This document shows, piece by piece, positions 10,210 to 19,696 of a DNA stretch of 64,000 bases (its first letter is position 1; every line of letters starts with the position of its first letter). The DNA is taken from positions 4,593,040 through 4,657,039 of the forward strand of contig SMSO01000035.1 in assembly GCA_004764695.1 (NCBI GenBank), read 5' to 3'. The DNA comes from Schizochytrium sp. TIO01 (taxonomy: Eukaryota; Sar; Bigyra; Thraustochytrida; Thraustochytriidae). The position numbers and the translations under genes were made by a program. The notes beneath the pieces were generated by a model. The model was not told the DNA's origin. It saw only the letters and a program-made list of their open reading frames with translations, and did not search any database.

Positions 10210-11196
10210 TTACTTGGAAGACGCTTCGTGGAGTAACGCAGCAATCTTTTTGCTGCTAACACTAAGCACTAAGGACTCTCCATCCTCCTCACTCTTAGGA
10301 TCTGGGTCAGCTCCATATGCACGAACCAAATGGCATGCAAGGTCCACATTATCGTTCATGAGTGCATACACAAGCGGCGTGTAGCCATCCACATCCTTAG
10401 CGTCAACATAAGCGCCAAGGCCAACCAAGGCGTCTACCATATCGCGGTCTCCGCGATCCGCAGCCATATGAAGCAGCGTGTCGCCATCCTCACCAGTAGC
10501 AGCGTCCATAAGATCTGGTTTCGCCTTGAGCACCTTCACGAGCTCCTGAAGGTCGCCACGGCCGGCCAGTGCCATCAGTCGTTCCGCAGAGGTTTGATCT
10601 TCTTCAGGCTTATCCTCCTCCATCGCAAATGTACTGACACGAGGTGCCATGCCACCGTCGGCAGCACCTCCAGAATTAGATTTTGCAGCAGAAGATTTTG
10701 CAGCAGCATCTGCAGCACCTTCAGGAGTTCTCCAGCCAGGAGCAAGGTTGTTCACAACCTCGACATAAGCCTTGCGAGCCTGAGAAGGATTTGCCCCACG
10801 AACAGAGTTCCATGCTTTCCATTTAGCAGCACGAACGAAATCCAACATCGAAGGTTTATCATTTGGGTCGCAGTCGCCGACAGAAGCCTGCTTGAACCAG
10901 GCGTACAACGAAAGCTGCGACTCGTTTGAGAGCCCTCCAAGCGTCCCTGCAAAGGCAGCGGCCGCCTGAAAATCCTCCTCAGAAACCTCTTCGTCAGAGT
11001 TGTCAGAGTTCGTAAGACTCTTCTGCGGCGGCTTTGGGGACGAGCGTCGGGCAGAGGAAGCGTGGAATAGATAGGCAGCCGTGGAGGCGATGATTCCGCA
11101 GGCAACAATAGAGCGTCGGTCGGACGTAAGGCCGCTCGCGCAAGCCGCAACCACAGCGCCTGCGAGGCCTGCAGTAGCAAGATCCATGGCGCTCAT
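10210..11196 (-). CDS. Acyl-CoA-binding protein with ankyrin repeats (ACBD6/plant ACBP type)
   Basis: A 328-residue protein. Two short hydrophobic stretches at the N-terminus (about 8-22 and 30-45) suggest membrane anchoring. An acyl-CoA-binding domain spans about 73-156, with LYAWFKQAS (98-105; canonical LYxxYKQAT), KPSMLDF and AAKWKAW (123-129), the residues that cradle the CoA and acyl chain. A low-complexity linker follows, then ankyrin repeats (about 204-310: DGDTLLHMAADRGD, DGYTPLVYAL). This order matches human ACBD6 and plant ACBP1/2, which bind long-chain acyl-CoAs and dock partners through the ankyrin part. The start is a clear ATG, with a second Met at position 4. Confidence 0.92.
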   Translation of the reverse strand: MSAMDLATAGLAGAVVAACASGLTSDRRSIVACGIIASTAAYLFHASSARRSSPKPPQKSLTNSDNSDEEVSEEDFQAAAAFAGTLGGLSNESQLSLYAWFKQASVGDCDPNDKPSMLDFVRAAKWKAWNSVRGANPSQARKAYVEVVNNLAPGWRTPEGAADAAAKSSAAKSNSGGAADGGMAPRVSTFAMEEDKPEEDQTSAERLMALAGRGDLQELVKVLKAKPDLMDAATGEDGDTLLHMAADRGDRDMVDALVGLGAYVDAKDVDGYTPLVYALMNDNVDLACHLVRAYGADPDPKSEEDGESLVLSVSSKKIAALLHEASSK

Positions 11197-11759
11197 AGGA
11201 GTAGAGCTAAAACTTCAACGCGACTATTACGGATGCAACTATCGAAGATGATGATACTGTTTCTGTTGCTGCTCCCGAGTTCAGGCGAATAAGGGTATAA
11301 TCGATGCTCTTGAAGAGTTTGGTATTTGGTGTTTCCTTCGACGCCGTTTTTGATAGATACACATATATATATATATATATTATATTATTTTATATAATTT
11401 TTTTAAAATTAAAGATTGAAAAAAAGAAGAAGTTAATTCTCTGTACCTATGAAAACGTTAGAACTTTCCACTATTTCATATAAATGATACACTTTAATTA
11501 TTTGGGTTTTTGTTAAGACGTGGAGGTAGGTAAGAAAATGGAATGGCCAAGGAATCGCCATACAAATGAACCAAACCTTCAACTCAAATGATCAGAGAAC
11601 CTGTAACCAGAGGTTTGACGTCTCAACAAGTGCTTCCCCGGAGGCAATCGCATATACGCAAGTGACGACTTTGAGCGCACCTATGGCTGCGGTTTGCTCT
11701 GGCGGTCCTAAGCAACGCAGCACTAACTGTACCATTATCAGCAGACCAGAGTAGGCAAA
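11197..11759. other. AT-rich intergenic region
   Basis: This is the 5' flank of the acyl-CoA-binding gene. It has a TA-rich tract at about 11361-11402 and no recognisable gene. The right end may contain the decayed N-terminal part of the Fanzor relic that follows, but I cannot place it. Confidence 0.5.
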
Positions 11760-12217
11760 AAGAAAATCTCAATTGCCAGATTGGTGACTTATCCAGACGC
11801 CTCCGCCATCAACAAAGACATCGGGGCCGGGGCCAACTTAAACATACTGGGCTTGCGCGCCCTATTGGAGGACTACTGAGATTCTCCGCAAGCTTCTGTG
11901 ATATCTACCGTGTTATACTTTTGCCCAAACTTTGAAACCCCCAAAAATTAACAAGATGGATCAAAATCAAGACAGCTCGAATGGCGTGTCGTTAAGCGCG
12001 CTCATTCATAAAGCCGAACACTCCTCCTGCCAGTGACGTGAATGGCTGTTTGTCGAGAGAATTGCACTTCAAAACCATGCAATGAATGTGATACCATCTA
12101 CGAGCAGCTCGGAATATCCAAGGTTCCAAATGCCTCAAATTCCAACACGTAGCCGATCGTGATATCCACGCCACCAGGGACATCCTTTTGCGCTACCTGT
12201 CCAAGGAAAGGATGTAA
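11760..12217 (+). pseudogene. Decayed Fanzor/TnpB-family RNA-guided nuclease (C-terminal half)
   Basis: Conserved C-terminal blocks of the TnpB/Fanzor family appear in order but in different frames. They are: a basic helix region with LSRRLRHQQRHR (about 11780-11850); VILLPK (11912-11929) and FETPKN (11931-11948), cf. family VILLPKFETxKM; KTARMACR (11969-11992), cf. KTARMM followed by W.HY; LIHKAEH (12001-12021); TSKPCNECD (12066-12092), the TSKxC zinc-ribbon start; YEQLGISKV (12099-12125), cf. LGGSKVF; then KCLKF and ADRDIHATRDILLRYL (12152-12199), cf. DRDxNGARNIxLRxL with the RuvC-III Asp. A TAA closes it at 12215-12217. At least four frameshifts and several in-frame stops separate the blocks, and the last zinc Cys reads as Phe. 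The RuvC-I part is not recognisable. It is a dead insertion between two divergent housekeeping genes. Confidence 0.75.
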
Positions 12218-13688
12218 TATTTGTCTTTAAGTCGCGGTTCAGTTTGAAACCAACGATTGGACCTTACATCGCTTTGTCACCAATTTTTATTCTCAAGTTG
12301 TGCAAACTTTATAGGCTGTTCTATCTTACAGCTTAATAAATTATGTGAGTTTTCGGGTCTTTGATTGGGGTGTCATGAACTTCTTCTTAGGCTCTCCTGC
12401 AATGCATAAGTTTTACGATGAGTTCCGTCACATCTACCGAAGTTTCATCTGCATTTGGCGCCGTCACTATTACCGATATTAATCGCGAATTCAATTGTGA
12501 AAACCCTGTATTCTTTCTAGGACTGTCAAATTCGATTCCCTGAGAAATTCCAGTTTCCTGAACCATGAATATTTGTCAATCGTCTGGGTGAGTCGAGGGA
12601 AATGCAAAGACCAATACTTCAGACGTCAGCTATCACACAGAGTAAAAGTCAGCAGATTAGCTATGGTCGTAAAACGATGCTTGTTGCATCCAAAAGCCCA
12701 TAAATTTATTCATAGATAGTTCTTCTGGACACAGTTTAGGCCTCGGCTTGCCGACATCGACTTGAAATGCACATTCTTAATCATTCTACTTGAAACGTGC
12801 TGCGAAACTCTGTATAGAATACTTTTTCCGAAGCTGAAGAAGTGGCTCTTTGCGGCATGATTCTGCATTTGTCATCAATGATCGTCAGTATAAAGACGAG
12901 AAAAATGAGAACTCATTTAGATAGCTTCGCTTTGAATTTACCTACCCCGATATCTACAAGGTTACACTGATAAGCTTGAAGACGGCTGTGTCGACCAACA
13001 AAGAGAGCGTCTCTATCTCAGGTTTCCTTTATTTCTTTCAAGTTCTTCGGCGTGCTCTTTAGGCAAGTTCTTTGTTTCTATCTTTCTTTCTTCTGGGTTC
13101 TTTTATTTTATAAGTTCTTTGTTTCAAAAAGTCATAGATATAAAACAGAACAAAAAAACGTTACTTCTTGAAAGTTCCTTATTAGTAGAAGAAAATCGGA
13201 GTTTCACTTTTATGCCAGTTTCGTTTCGTATAACACTGCGCGATGAGAGTCTTTATACTTTGTGCCAAGCTGCGTGGCATGGAGTCTATGTCCACGAGCC
13301 AAGCGTACCGATTACTCATTTTTAAGGGCTCCACGCAGCGCATGAATGCAGGAGGGAGTTCTGCATATGCCGTTCTATTCTAAGTGTAATTTTATTAAAA
13401 GGACTTCCTTTGAAATCTATATGAAAAGCATAACTCACAAATCACAGCAGAACGGAATCGCGGCCGAGCACAGCAGTCATCACTATCGACGCCACCGCCA
13501 CAGAAGTGGAGCGCGGCGACTGCGAACGTAGGTGCACCTGCGGCGAAGCTCGTGCCTCCATAGCAGTGAGGAGCCTGTGCTCCAACTGTGACGAGTGAGC
13601 GCCTCGTGGACGATTCCTGTTGTCCTTTTCTTGTGTTCTTGGTCTTGAAGTTCGCCTACAACTCCGTCGTGAGAGTCGAGACCAAACG
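12218..13688. other. Intergenic region upstream of Miro
   Basis: Open, coding-like fragments broken by stops occur on both strands between about 12.24 and 12.9 kb. I could not assign them. They may be further remains of the element that carried the nuclease relic. The last 250 bp before the Miro ATG are GC-richer and probably promoter and 5' UTR. Confidence 0.4.
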
Positions 13689-16205
13689 ATGCTGAAGCTC
13701 GATGGTGCTGCGCATCGGCGCTCTGTGGACATGGTCGTGGTCGGCGACCAGGGTTGCGGCAAGACCTCACTCATCACAACGCTCGTGAGCGCTATCTTTC
13801 CCGAGTCCGTGCCTCGCGTTTTGCAGCAAGTACGCGTCCCCCCTGAAGAGACCGCCGACGGCATCGCACTCTCGATTACTGACACGAGCTCTGCTCCAGA
13901 AGATCGAAGCCAAACGATGAAGCAAGTTGCACAGGCCGATGTGGTCGTGGTCGTGTACAGCTCTGCAGAAGAGCCTACATTCGCTCGCGTTCGCAGCTAT
14001 TGGTTGCCTGAAATCACCAAGGTCTTCGAGGGCTCCATTGTGGTCGTAGGCAACAAAAGTGACCTTCTTGCAAGGTCTGGGGAACATGCCGAAGAGCTAC
14101 GCGGCAAAATGACTCCGGTGCTTGACGACTTCAGGCAGGTTGATGCTTGCACAGAGTGCTCTGCGAAACTGAACATCAATGTCTCGGATGTCTTCCAGCT
14201 CGCACAACAGGCCGTAGTGTATCCAATTGCGCCGCTCTTTGAGACCAAGACTAGGGAGCTCACTTCGAGATTTGTTGGATCCCTGCGACGCATCTTCCGC
14301 ATTTTTGACCAGGACAAGGATGATGTCCTCTCTGATACCGAACTCATTGACTTTCAAGAGTCCTGCTTCGGAGCGAGATTGCAACCCACAGACATTGAGG
14401 ACGTCAAAACTATGCTCGAATCGGATGGTCCTGATAACGTATTGCCGTCAGGAATCACATTCCAGGGCTTTCTTCGTATTCATAAAAAGTTTATTGAACG
14501 CAATCGTGCGGAAACTGCGTGGCTTGTGCTCCGTCAGTTCGGCTTCAACGACCGGCTCAAGCTCATGGTGCCACGCAAAGTTGTAGCACTTGAGCACGTA
14601 GATCGTTCACGTACAAGGACTCAAAATTTTGCAGGATCTGTGAGAGATCGCTCTGTAGAGCTCAGCAAACAAGCGCAAGCGTTTCTTGCGGACATTTTCC
14701 ACCAATTTGATAAGGACAAGGATCAAGCACTCTCACCGCTCGAGCTTGAGGACCTTTTCTCCATTTGCCCGAACGGCATGCGGCCTTGGACCGCCTCGCG
14801 CTTGGCTAACATGCTTGCGGATGATGCAGGCGCCGGCACATCCCGTTTGCAACAGCACGCAGACGGCGGAGATACAGACTGCACCACGCGAGGAAACGCG
14901 GCGGGTGCAGATCCAAACGAGCTTATCACAGTTGAGGAGGCGCTGCGGTGCGGACCTCCACCTGCTGCACTAGGATTTATTGATGACTTTCCGTATGGCA
15001 CACGAACCGATGCCAATGGCAATGTGACGCTTGGCGGCTGGCTTGCAGAGTGGCACATGGTGACCCTCTTACAGCCGCATCTCACGCTGTTGTTCCTTTA
15101 CTTTCTGGGATTTGACAGTGGCAAAGAGCAAGCTCTTGTCAGCACTCGGAGCAGAGCTGTGGAGAACATGAACAATGACTTGCAGCGGCATACGGTTCGT
15201 GCTTTTGTTTTTGGTGCACACGGTGTTGGCAAATCTACTCTTCTGGATGCACTCTCAGGATCGAGTACTGCACCTCCGCACTCTACTGGAAGCATGGATC
15301 CGATGCGCCAGAACCAGTCGAACTACACCTTTTCATCTGAGTTTAATCTTGACGATGATGCACGTCGAAAGCGCTCGTGCAGAAATGTTGTCGGTCGTGT
15401 GCGAAGCAAATCATCTGGCACAACTGGAGGAAATGGAGCCTCTGCCCCGTCCCCAGCGAGACACTTTGTGCTTACAGAGGTCGCCGCAGAAGATGATGCA
15501 CTTGAAGAAGCTCTCGCCAACCAGATGGTGGACTGTGACCTTGCCATTATGATGTTCGATAGCACCAACCCTTCCTCCGTAGATTGGCTCGCTGGGTTGC
15601 AAAAACGCATCCCAGAGACTGTTCCCTTGGTATTTTTAGCGACTAAAATTGATTTGGCTGAGGCAGAGCGCATTTTGAGCGAGTCGCAAGGCCCAAAGAG
15701 CGCAGCAAAGGCAAAAGCTCGGATGGCCGAAGAGATGAATGGCCAAGGTACACCTCTCTCACAAGCTATCGAGGAAGCCACAATGCTTTGCGCTGCTTAC
15801 AGCCTGCCAAACCCTGAGCCTGTAGCTCTAGTTTTGCCCAAGAACCGCTTGCGCCTTGGCAAGCTCTTTGAGCTTTTATTAAGTGCTGCTCTGCGCCCTG
15901 ACCTCGCACGGCCGGTTTCTGAAGAGAAACGGGCTCAACAGCGTCGCCAGCGCTTGATCCGTTCGAGTCTTCGAATTTCTCTCGTTAGTTCCATTTTGGT
16001 AGGCGTTGGTATTCTCGTTTATTCATTTATGGGAAGTGGCAGCAGTAGTCAACCGCCAGACTCCTCGTCTACCAGCGCCAACGCAAGTACAAATGCAGGG
16101 CCACCCCTTGCTAGAGCTCCAGCAGCCTCTCGATACGATTATGACTCCTTTCAAGCCCGCTCCGCAGCATCTTCAGCTGCGCGCATGACAACATCATCAT
16201 CATAA
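13689..16205 (+). CDS. GEM1: Mitochondrial Rho GTPase (Miro/Gem1)
   Basis: A tail-anchored outer-mitochondrial-membrane GTPase controlling mitochondrial shape, transport and ER contact. The 838-residue order is diagnostic. GTPase 1 has P-loop GDQGCGKTS (19-27), DTSS (65-68), GNKSD (121-125) and SAK (158-160). EF-hands follow: DQDKDDVLSDTEL (207-219) and DKDKDQALSPLEL (341-353). GTPase 2 has GAHGVGKST (509-517) and ATKID (651-655). A transmembrane anchor lies at about 763-782. The longest frame opens at TTG (13620); the first ATG, 13689, puts the P-loop near the start as in other Miro proteins. It is longer than usual (about 620-660 residues). The extra length lies in a Ser/Arg-rich insertion in GTPase 2 (about 523-590) and a Ser/Ala-rich tail of about 56 residues beyond the anchor. 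Confidence 0.96.
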   Translation: MLKLDGAAHRRSVDMVVVGDQGCGKTSLITTLVSAIFPESVPRVLQQVRVPPEETADGIALSITDTSSAPEDRSQTMKQVAQADVVVVVYSSAEEPTFARVRSYWLPEITKVFEGSIVVVGNKSDLLARSGEHAEELRGKMTPVLDDFRQVDACTECSAKLNINVSDVFQLAQQAVVYPIAPLFETKTRELTSRFVGSLRRIFRIFDQDKDDVLSDTELIDFQESCFGARLQPTDIEDVKTMLESDGPDNVLPSGITFQGFLRIHKKFIERNRAETAWLVLRQFGFNDRLKLMVPRKVVALEHVDRSRTRTQNFAGSVRDRSVELSKQAQAFLADIFHQFDKDKDQALSPLELEDLFSICPNGMRPWTASRLANMLADDAGAGTSRLQQHADGGDTDCTTRGNAAGADPNELITVEEALRCGPPPAALGFIDDFPYGTRTDANGNVTLGGWLAEWHMVTLLQPHLTLLFLYFLGFDSGKEQALVSTRSRAVENMNNDLQRHTVRAFVFGAHGVGKSTLLDALSGSSTAPPHSTGSMDPMRQNQSNYTFSSEFNLDDDARRKRSCRNVVGRVRSKSSGTTGGNGASAPSPARHFVLTEVAAEDDALEEALANQMVDCDLAIMMFDSTNPSSVDWLAGLQKRIPETVPLVFLATKIDLAEAERILSESQGPKSAAKAKARMAEEMNGQGTPLSQAIEEATMLCAAYSLPNPEPVALVLPKNRLRLGKLFELLLSAALRPDLARPVSEEKRAQQRRQRLIRSSLRISLVSSILVGVGILVYSFMGSGSSSQPPDSSSTSANASTNAGPPLARAPAASRYDYDSFQARSAASSAARMTTSSS

Positions 16206-16798
16206 CATAGACTTTTTTTCTTCTTTTCATACCCTTAAGACAACATCTTTTAAGTCATCCGGCTATAGAAGCTGTCTCAGAAATCATGGGGCATAGAATG
16301 ACAGTTTCGAGACAGTACTACATCTCACATACAAACCATTTTTGGAATTTCTTGTTAATCTTTGCTAGTTTGAAAGAATCACATTCGAAGAGAGAAATTG
16401 AAGATTACTGCCCTCAGGGGGGGGTTCTATTTATATCTTCTCGTAAATGAAAATTGATCATGCTGCCATGGTCGAGGCCAAAAAGTATCATCATATCACA
16501 CTATAGGTAGTCAGGTAGTAGACAAATAGCGTTATCATTCTAGCAAGAGATGCGCAGCATAGCGAATAAGGAAAAGGGCAACAGTAGTCTATGATATCGA
16601 GCAACTTTGTATAATAATAGGTACACTAATCTTACTATAAAAAGAAAACTAAGCCACTCGACTTGCTACTCAGCACACATATAATTTTCGTCATATAGTG
16701 TGTGGATTCGACACATTTAAACAAACATGCGCCGGCGGTGCTTCTGTTGAAGGGAACTCAGGGATGAGCCGCGTTGCTCAACACTGGTGTGCAAATCT
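16206..16798. other. Intergenic region between convergent genes
   Basis: 3' flanks of Miro (+) and the PH-domain gene (-). It is AT-rich, with a G8 run near 16419-16426, and I see no gene. Confidence 0.6.
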
Positions 16799-17821
16799 TC
16801 AAGCTTCGGAGTTCTGGACATCAATAGCATGCTGCTGCTCCAAAGCCATCGCTCCAAGGTTGTTCATTTTATTTAGCATAAGATCAAAGTTCTTGTTCAT
16901 CAGGTCGTCAAGCGACTCTCCGCCATCTTTTTGAGATGTTACTTGCGTAGTCGGCTTATTGAAGAGGATCGTATCGTTGTCTGTAGTGACATTCTCCAGA
17001 CCTTCGGATGGGGTTTCACCATTGCGTGATAACGTAGGGGCAGAAGGAGTTGTAGCTTTGTTCAGGGTATCAACAGATGCCTCAGTTCCTGAAGCTGCAG
17101 CTGCTTTGATTGCCTCATCTCTCTTGCGATCAGTGCGCTTTCCGGAGGCAAACTGTGAAAGCATTGTGTACCATCCAAAGTACTCCTTGGGATCAGCGCA
17201 GCGCAATGGCCACTTGCTCTTGCCTGACTTGACCAGAATCTCAAGTTTCTCGCGTTCTCCAATAATTTCCGCGCCTTTTAGGTAGAGCATCCCGCGAGGG
17301 TTTTCAAAAGTTGTAGCGGTCATCTTGACTCCAGTGCTGTCAAAATACATGAGCTTACCGCTGACAATAACAAAGTAACGCTTCTTATAACCGGGCATAT
17401 GATCACGCTTCTTGAGTAGAGGACCGCTCCAGTCAGCGGCACGTCCGAACTTCTCCTCGAAGAGTTTGCTCTGCTTCTTGAGCCGCAAAAACGCGAGAGG
17501 CGAAGCAATTTTTTGCAGCACTGTGTCTGCATAAAAGATGTCGCGTTCCATGGCATCCAAGTCCACAGCGACACCATCAATGATCTCACTCTGCTCCGCG
17601 AGCTTCTGCAAGGTTCCGGCGGCCACCTGCTCAGTCTGGTCCAACGTCGCGATGGATCTCTGTTGAGAGGCAAGTACCTCTTGCTCGAGCTTCCGTGTTT
17701 CATCCTGAATCTGCTGCTGAGTCACATTACGAGCCTCCTCATCACCATCCTTCGGCTGAGGTCTGTTTAGCAGCGCGTGAAGTGCCTCTGAATTGAAGTT
17801 GTTGCGGCTATAGTCGTCCAT
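16799..17821 (-). CDS. PH-domain protein with an N-terminal SNARE-like coiled coil
   Basis: A 340-residue protein. Residues about 32-127 are heptad-rich and resemble the SNAP-25-type Qb SNARE helix (QRSIATLDQTEQV, then LAEQSEIIDGV and LDAMERDI). The position of the ionic-layer Gln appears to be Ile, so it may not act as a true SNARE. A pleckstrin-homology domain follows (about 130-225): WSGPLLKKRDHMPGYKKRYF, KLMYFDS, EKLEILVKSG, and the closing helix EYFGWYTMLSQF with its conserved Trp. PH domains of this kind bind phosphoinositides or proteins at membranes. The tail is polar and ends in a short helix. The longest frame begins at TTG; the first ATG (17821) is used. The role is inferred only as membrane traffic or signalling. 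Confidence 0.75.
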   Translation of the reverse strand: MDDYSRNNFNSEALHALLNRPQPKDGDEEARNVTQQQIQDETRKLEQEVLASQQRSIATLDQTEQVAAGTLQKLAEQSEIIDGVAVDLDAMERDIFYADTVLQKIASPLAFLRLKKQSKLFEEKFGRAADWSGPLLKKRDHMPGYKKRYFVIVSGKLMYFDSTGVKMTATTFENPRGMLYLKGAEIIGEREKLEILVKSGKSKWPLRCADPKEYFGWYTMLSQFASGKRTDRKRDEAIKAAAASGTEASVDTLNKATTPSAPTLSRNGETPSEGLENVTTDNDTILFNKPTTQVTSQKDGGESLDDLMNKNFDLMLNKMNNLGAMALEQQHAIDVQNSEA

Positions 17822-19696
17822 GGTTGCCCAGAATGTGTGAAGGACAGAGTAAGGCAATTAAGAACTCGGTATAGTTTTGATTGACGCAAGCTCAACTCTA
17901 TTCCCCGTAAACTGCGCGATGCAACACTGTATAGCAGCTATGATAGCAAAGTAGTCAACTCAATAAATGTTCTTTGCCTCACTCTAACCAGCGCGGTGCT
18001 TCACCTCAGATCGGTCACCTGGACGAATGCTTCTTTGATGCGACTCTGCAGTGTCGCACTCCTTGTCGAATCAGCACACGCCCGTTTATCACTGAGACAC
18101 CAAATAAGCACAAAAGTTGACCCTTCACTGCCCTTTCGTTGTTGCAAACCTGCGTCGCGAGGCAGTGGATAGGAAGTCGATCGGGATTTGCTGGCTCAAG
18201 TACTACTTCTGTTCCCACCTGCATACCTACTTGCGTTGTGAAACATTTAAAAGGCACTGCACTGAATATCGAAAGTTCGGCCAGAACGAAGGTAAGCAAG
18301 GCATGAGTAGATACAAGATTAGTAAGCATAGTTTAACTACATTGTGTGATAATAAGCACCCAAAGGCTATCTTCAAAACTTGTAGCAATTTACATGAGCA
18401 GGGAGGACAGAGGTGGAGAACTCTTATTATTTAGCCTATCTGCTGATTGCATCGAACTGGGGACAGGTGGTCAAAGATTACCTAGGTACACGAAAACGAA
18501 AGAAATCAAGAATATTGATGAATGAATGCGTGCATACAGGATCAATCACAGAAGAAAAAAAATCACGATGGAGTGGACGTAGCTTCGATGATTAAATTTC
18601 ATTTATCCTGAGTGGGTGTCTAAGAGATTTTATGAGGGCCTTGTTTTGATGTTCTACTAGGCTGAGGAGGTGGCTCTTTTCTTTTGCTTGAGGAAGATAT
18701 GAAGACATGGTGGGGAGGCCGAAACAGGGCCCGGAGAGGGAAGACAATCAGTTACGGTTACGCGAGGGGCTTTGAAAGGAGAATGCAATTGTGTAAAATA
18801 TCAACCTTTTGGCTTGCACAATCGGCGATGCTGTAAAGTTGTCAGGAACCTAGTTATCCACTAGAAAAGGAACTCTTCAAGAACCTCTCGTATATTGGGG
18901 CTTTGAAATCCTAGTAAAAGCTCTATAAAGGGGGGGAAGGGGGGGATGTAAAACTGGACCATGCAATGAGGAAGTAATTACAAAGAATCCTTTCTTGGGT
19001 ATAAACGAGATGACTTTTTGAATGTCAAAGTGAAGCATCAAGCAACGCAGGTCCACAAGAAGCATTTAGACCGAAGAGTTAAATGGGTAATACTAGACAG
19101 GTACTGGAGAAAACTTCATAATCGACATAAACTACGTTGTACAAGACTTTCGAGACGAGCCAAATGAACCATGGTAGACATTAATGAACTTATGAAGAAA
19201 CCAAGGCATAATCTTCAAGATCACAGTAACTAGCCATGAAAAAAATCAAAAAAACATATCAAGAGAATGTTTCCAAAGCAAACAACATAAAATGAAATTG
19301 GGTCAAATACCAGTAGCAAAATCTAAAAAGATGATGGGTGTCAAAAAAAGCAGATCAGGTTTGGTAAGTACACCAGACGATAGTTTTCAAACTGGCTTGG
19401 CGCATCTAATCGCAACCAGGCCAACTATGTCTCGCCCTCATTATATCGGGCTGCGCACATGCAATTATTATTTGCAAGCAAAGACTTCCCTAGTGAAGTT
19501 AGCTCTACTTTGGCAATAAGCGCGGCGAGATTTCGATCAACAATGGGACGATCGCTGACAAAGCGTCGTAGGAAATGAATGTTGGTGATTGATGAGTGGC
19601 AATGATGAAGAGAAAGATTAGATATACTCTTCGAGCCAAGAAGGTCCTGCACAAGAACTGGGTTCTCTTGACAAAGAAATAAACAGAATCTCCTTT
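17822..19696. other. Intergenic region, no gene seen
   Basis: 1.9 kb of AT-rich sequence between two minus-strand genes. Open frames are short and unrecognised. Two G7 runs lie at about 18930-18945. The left end should hold the PH gene promoter. Confidence 0.55.

Noticed and set aside
12240-12900. Coding-like fragments on both strands next to the Fanzor relic
   Set aside because: Stops interrupt every frame, and readings on both strands look equally plausible. I could not match them to an integrase, recombinase or transposase.
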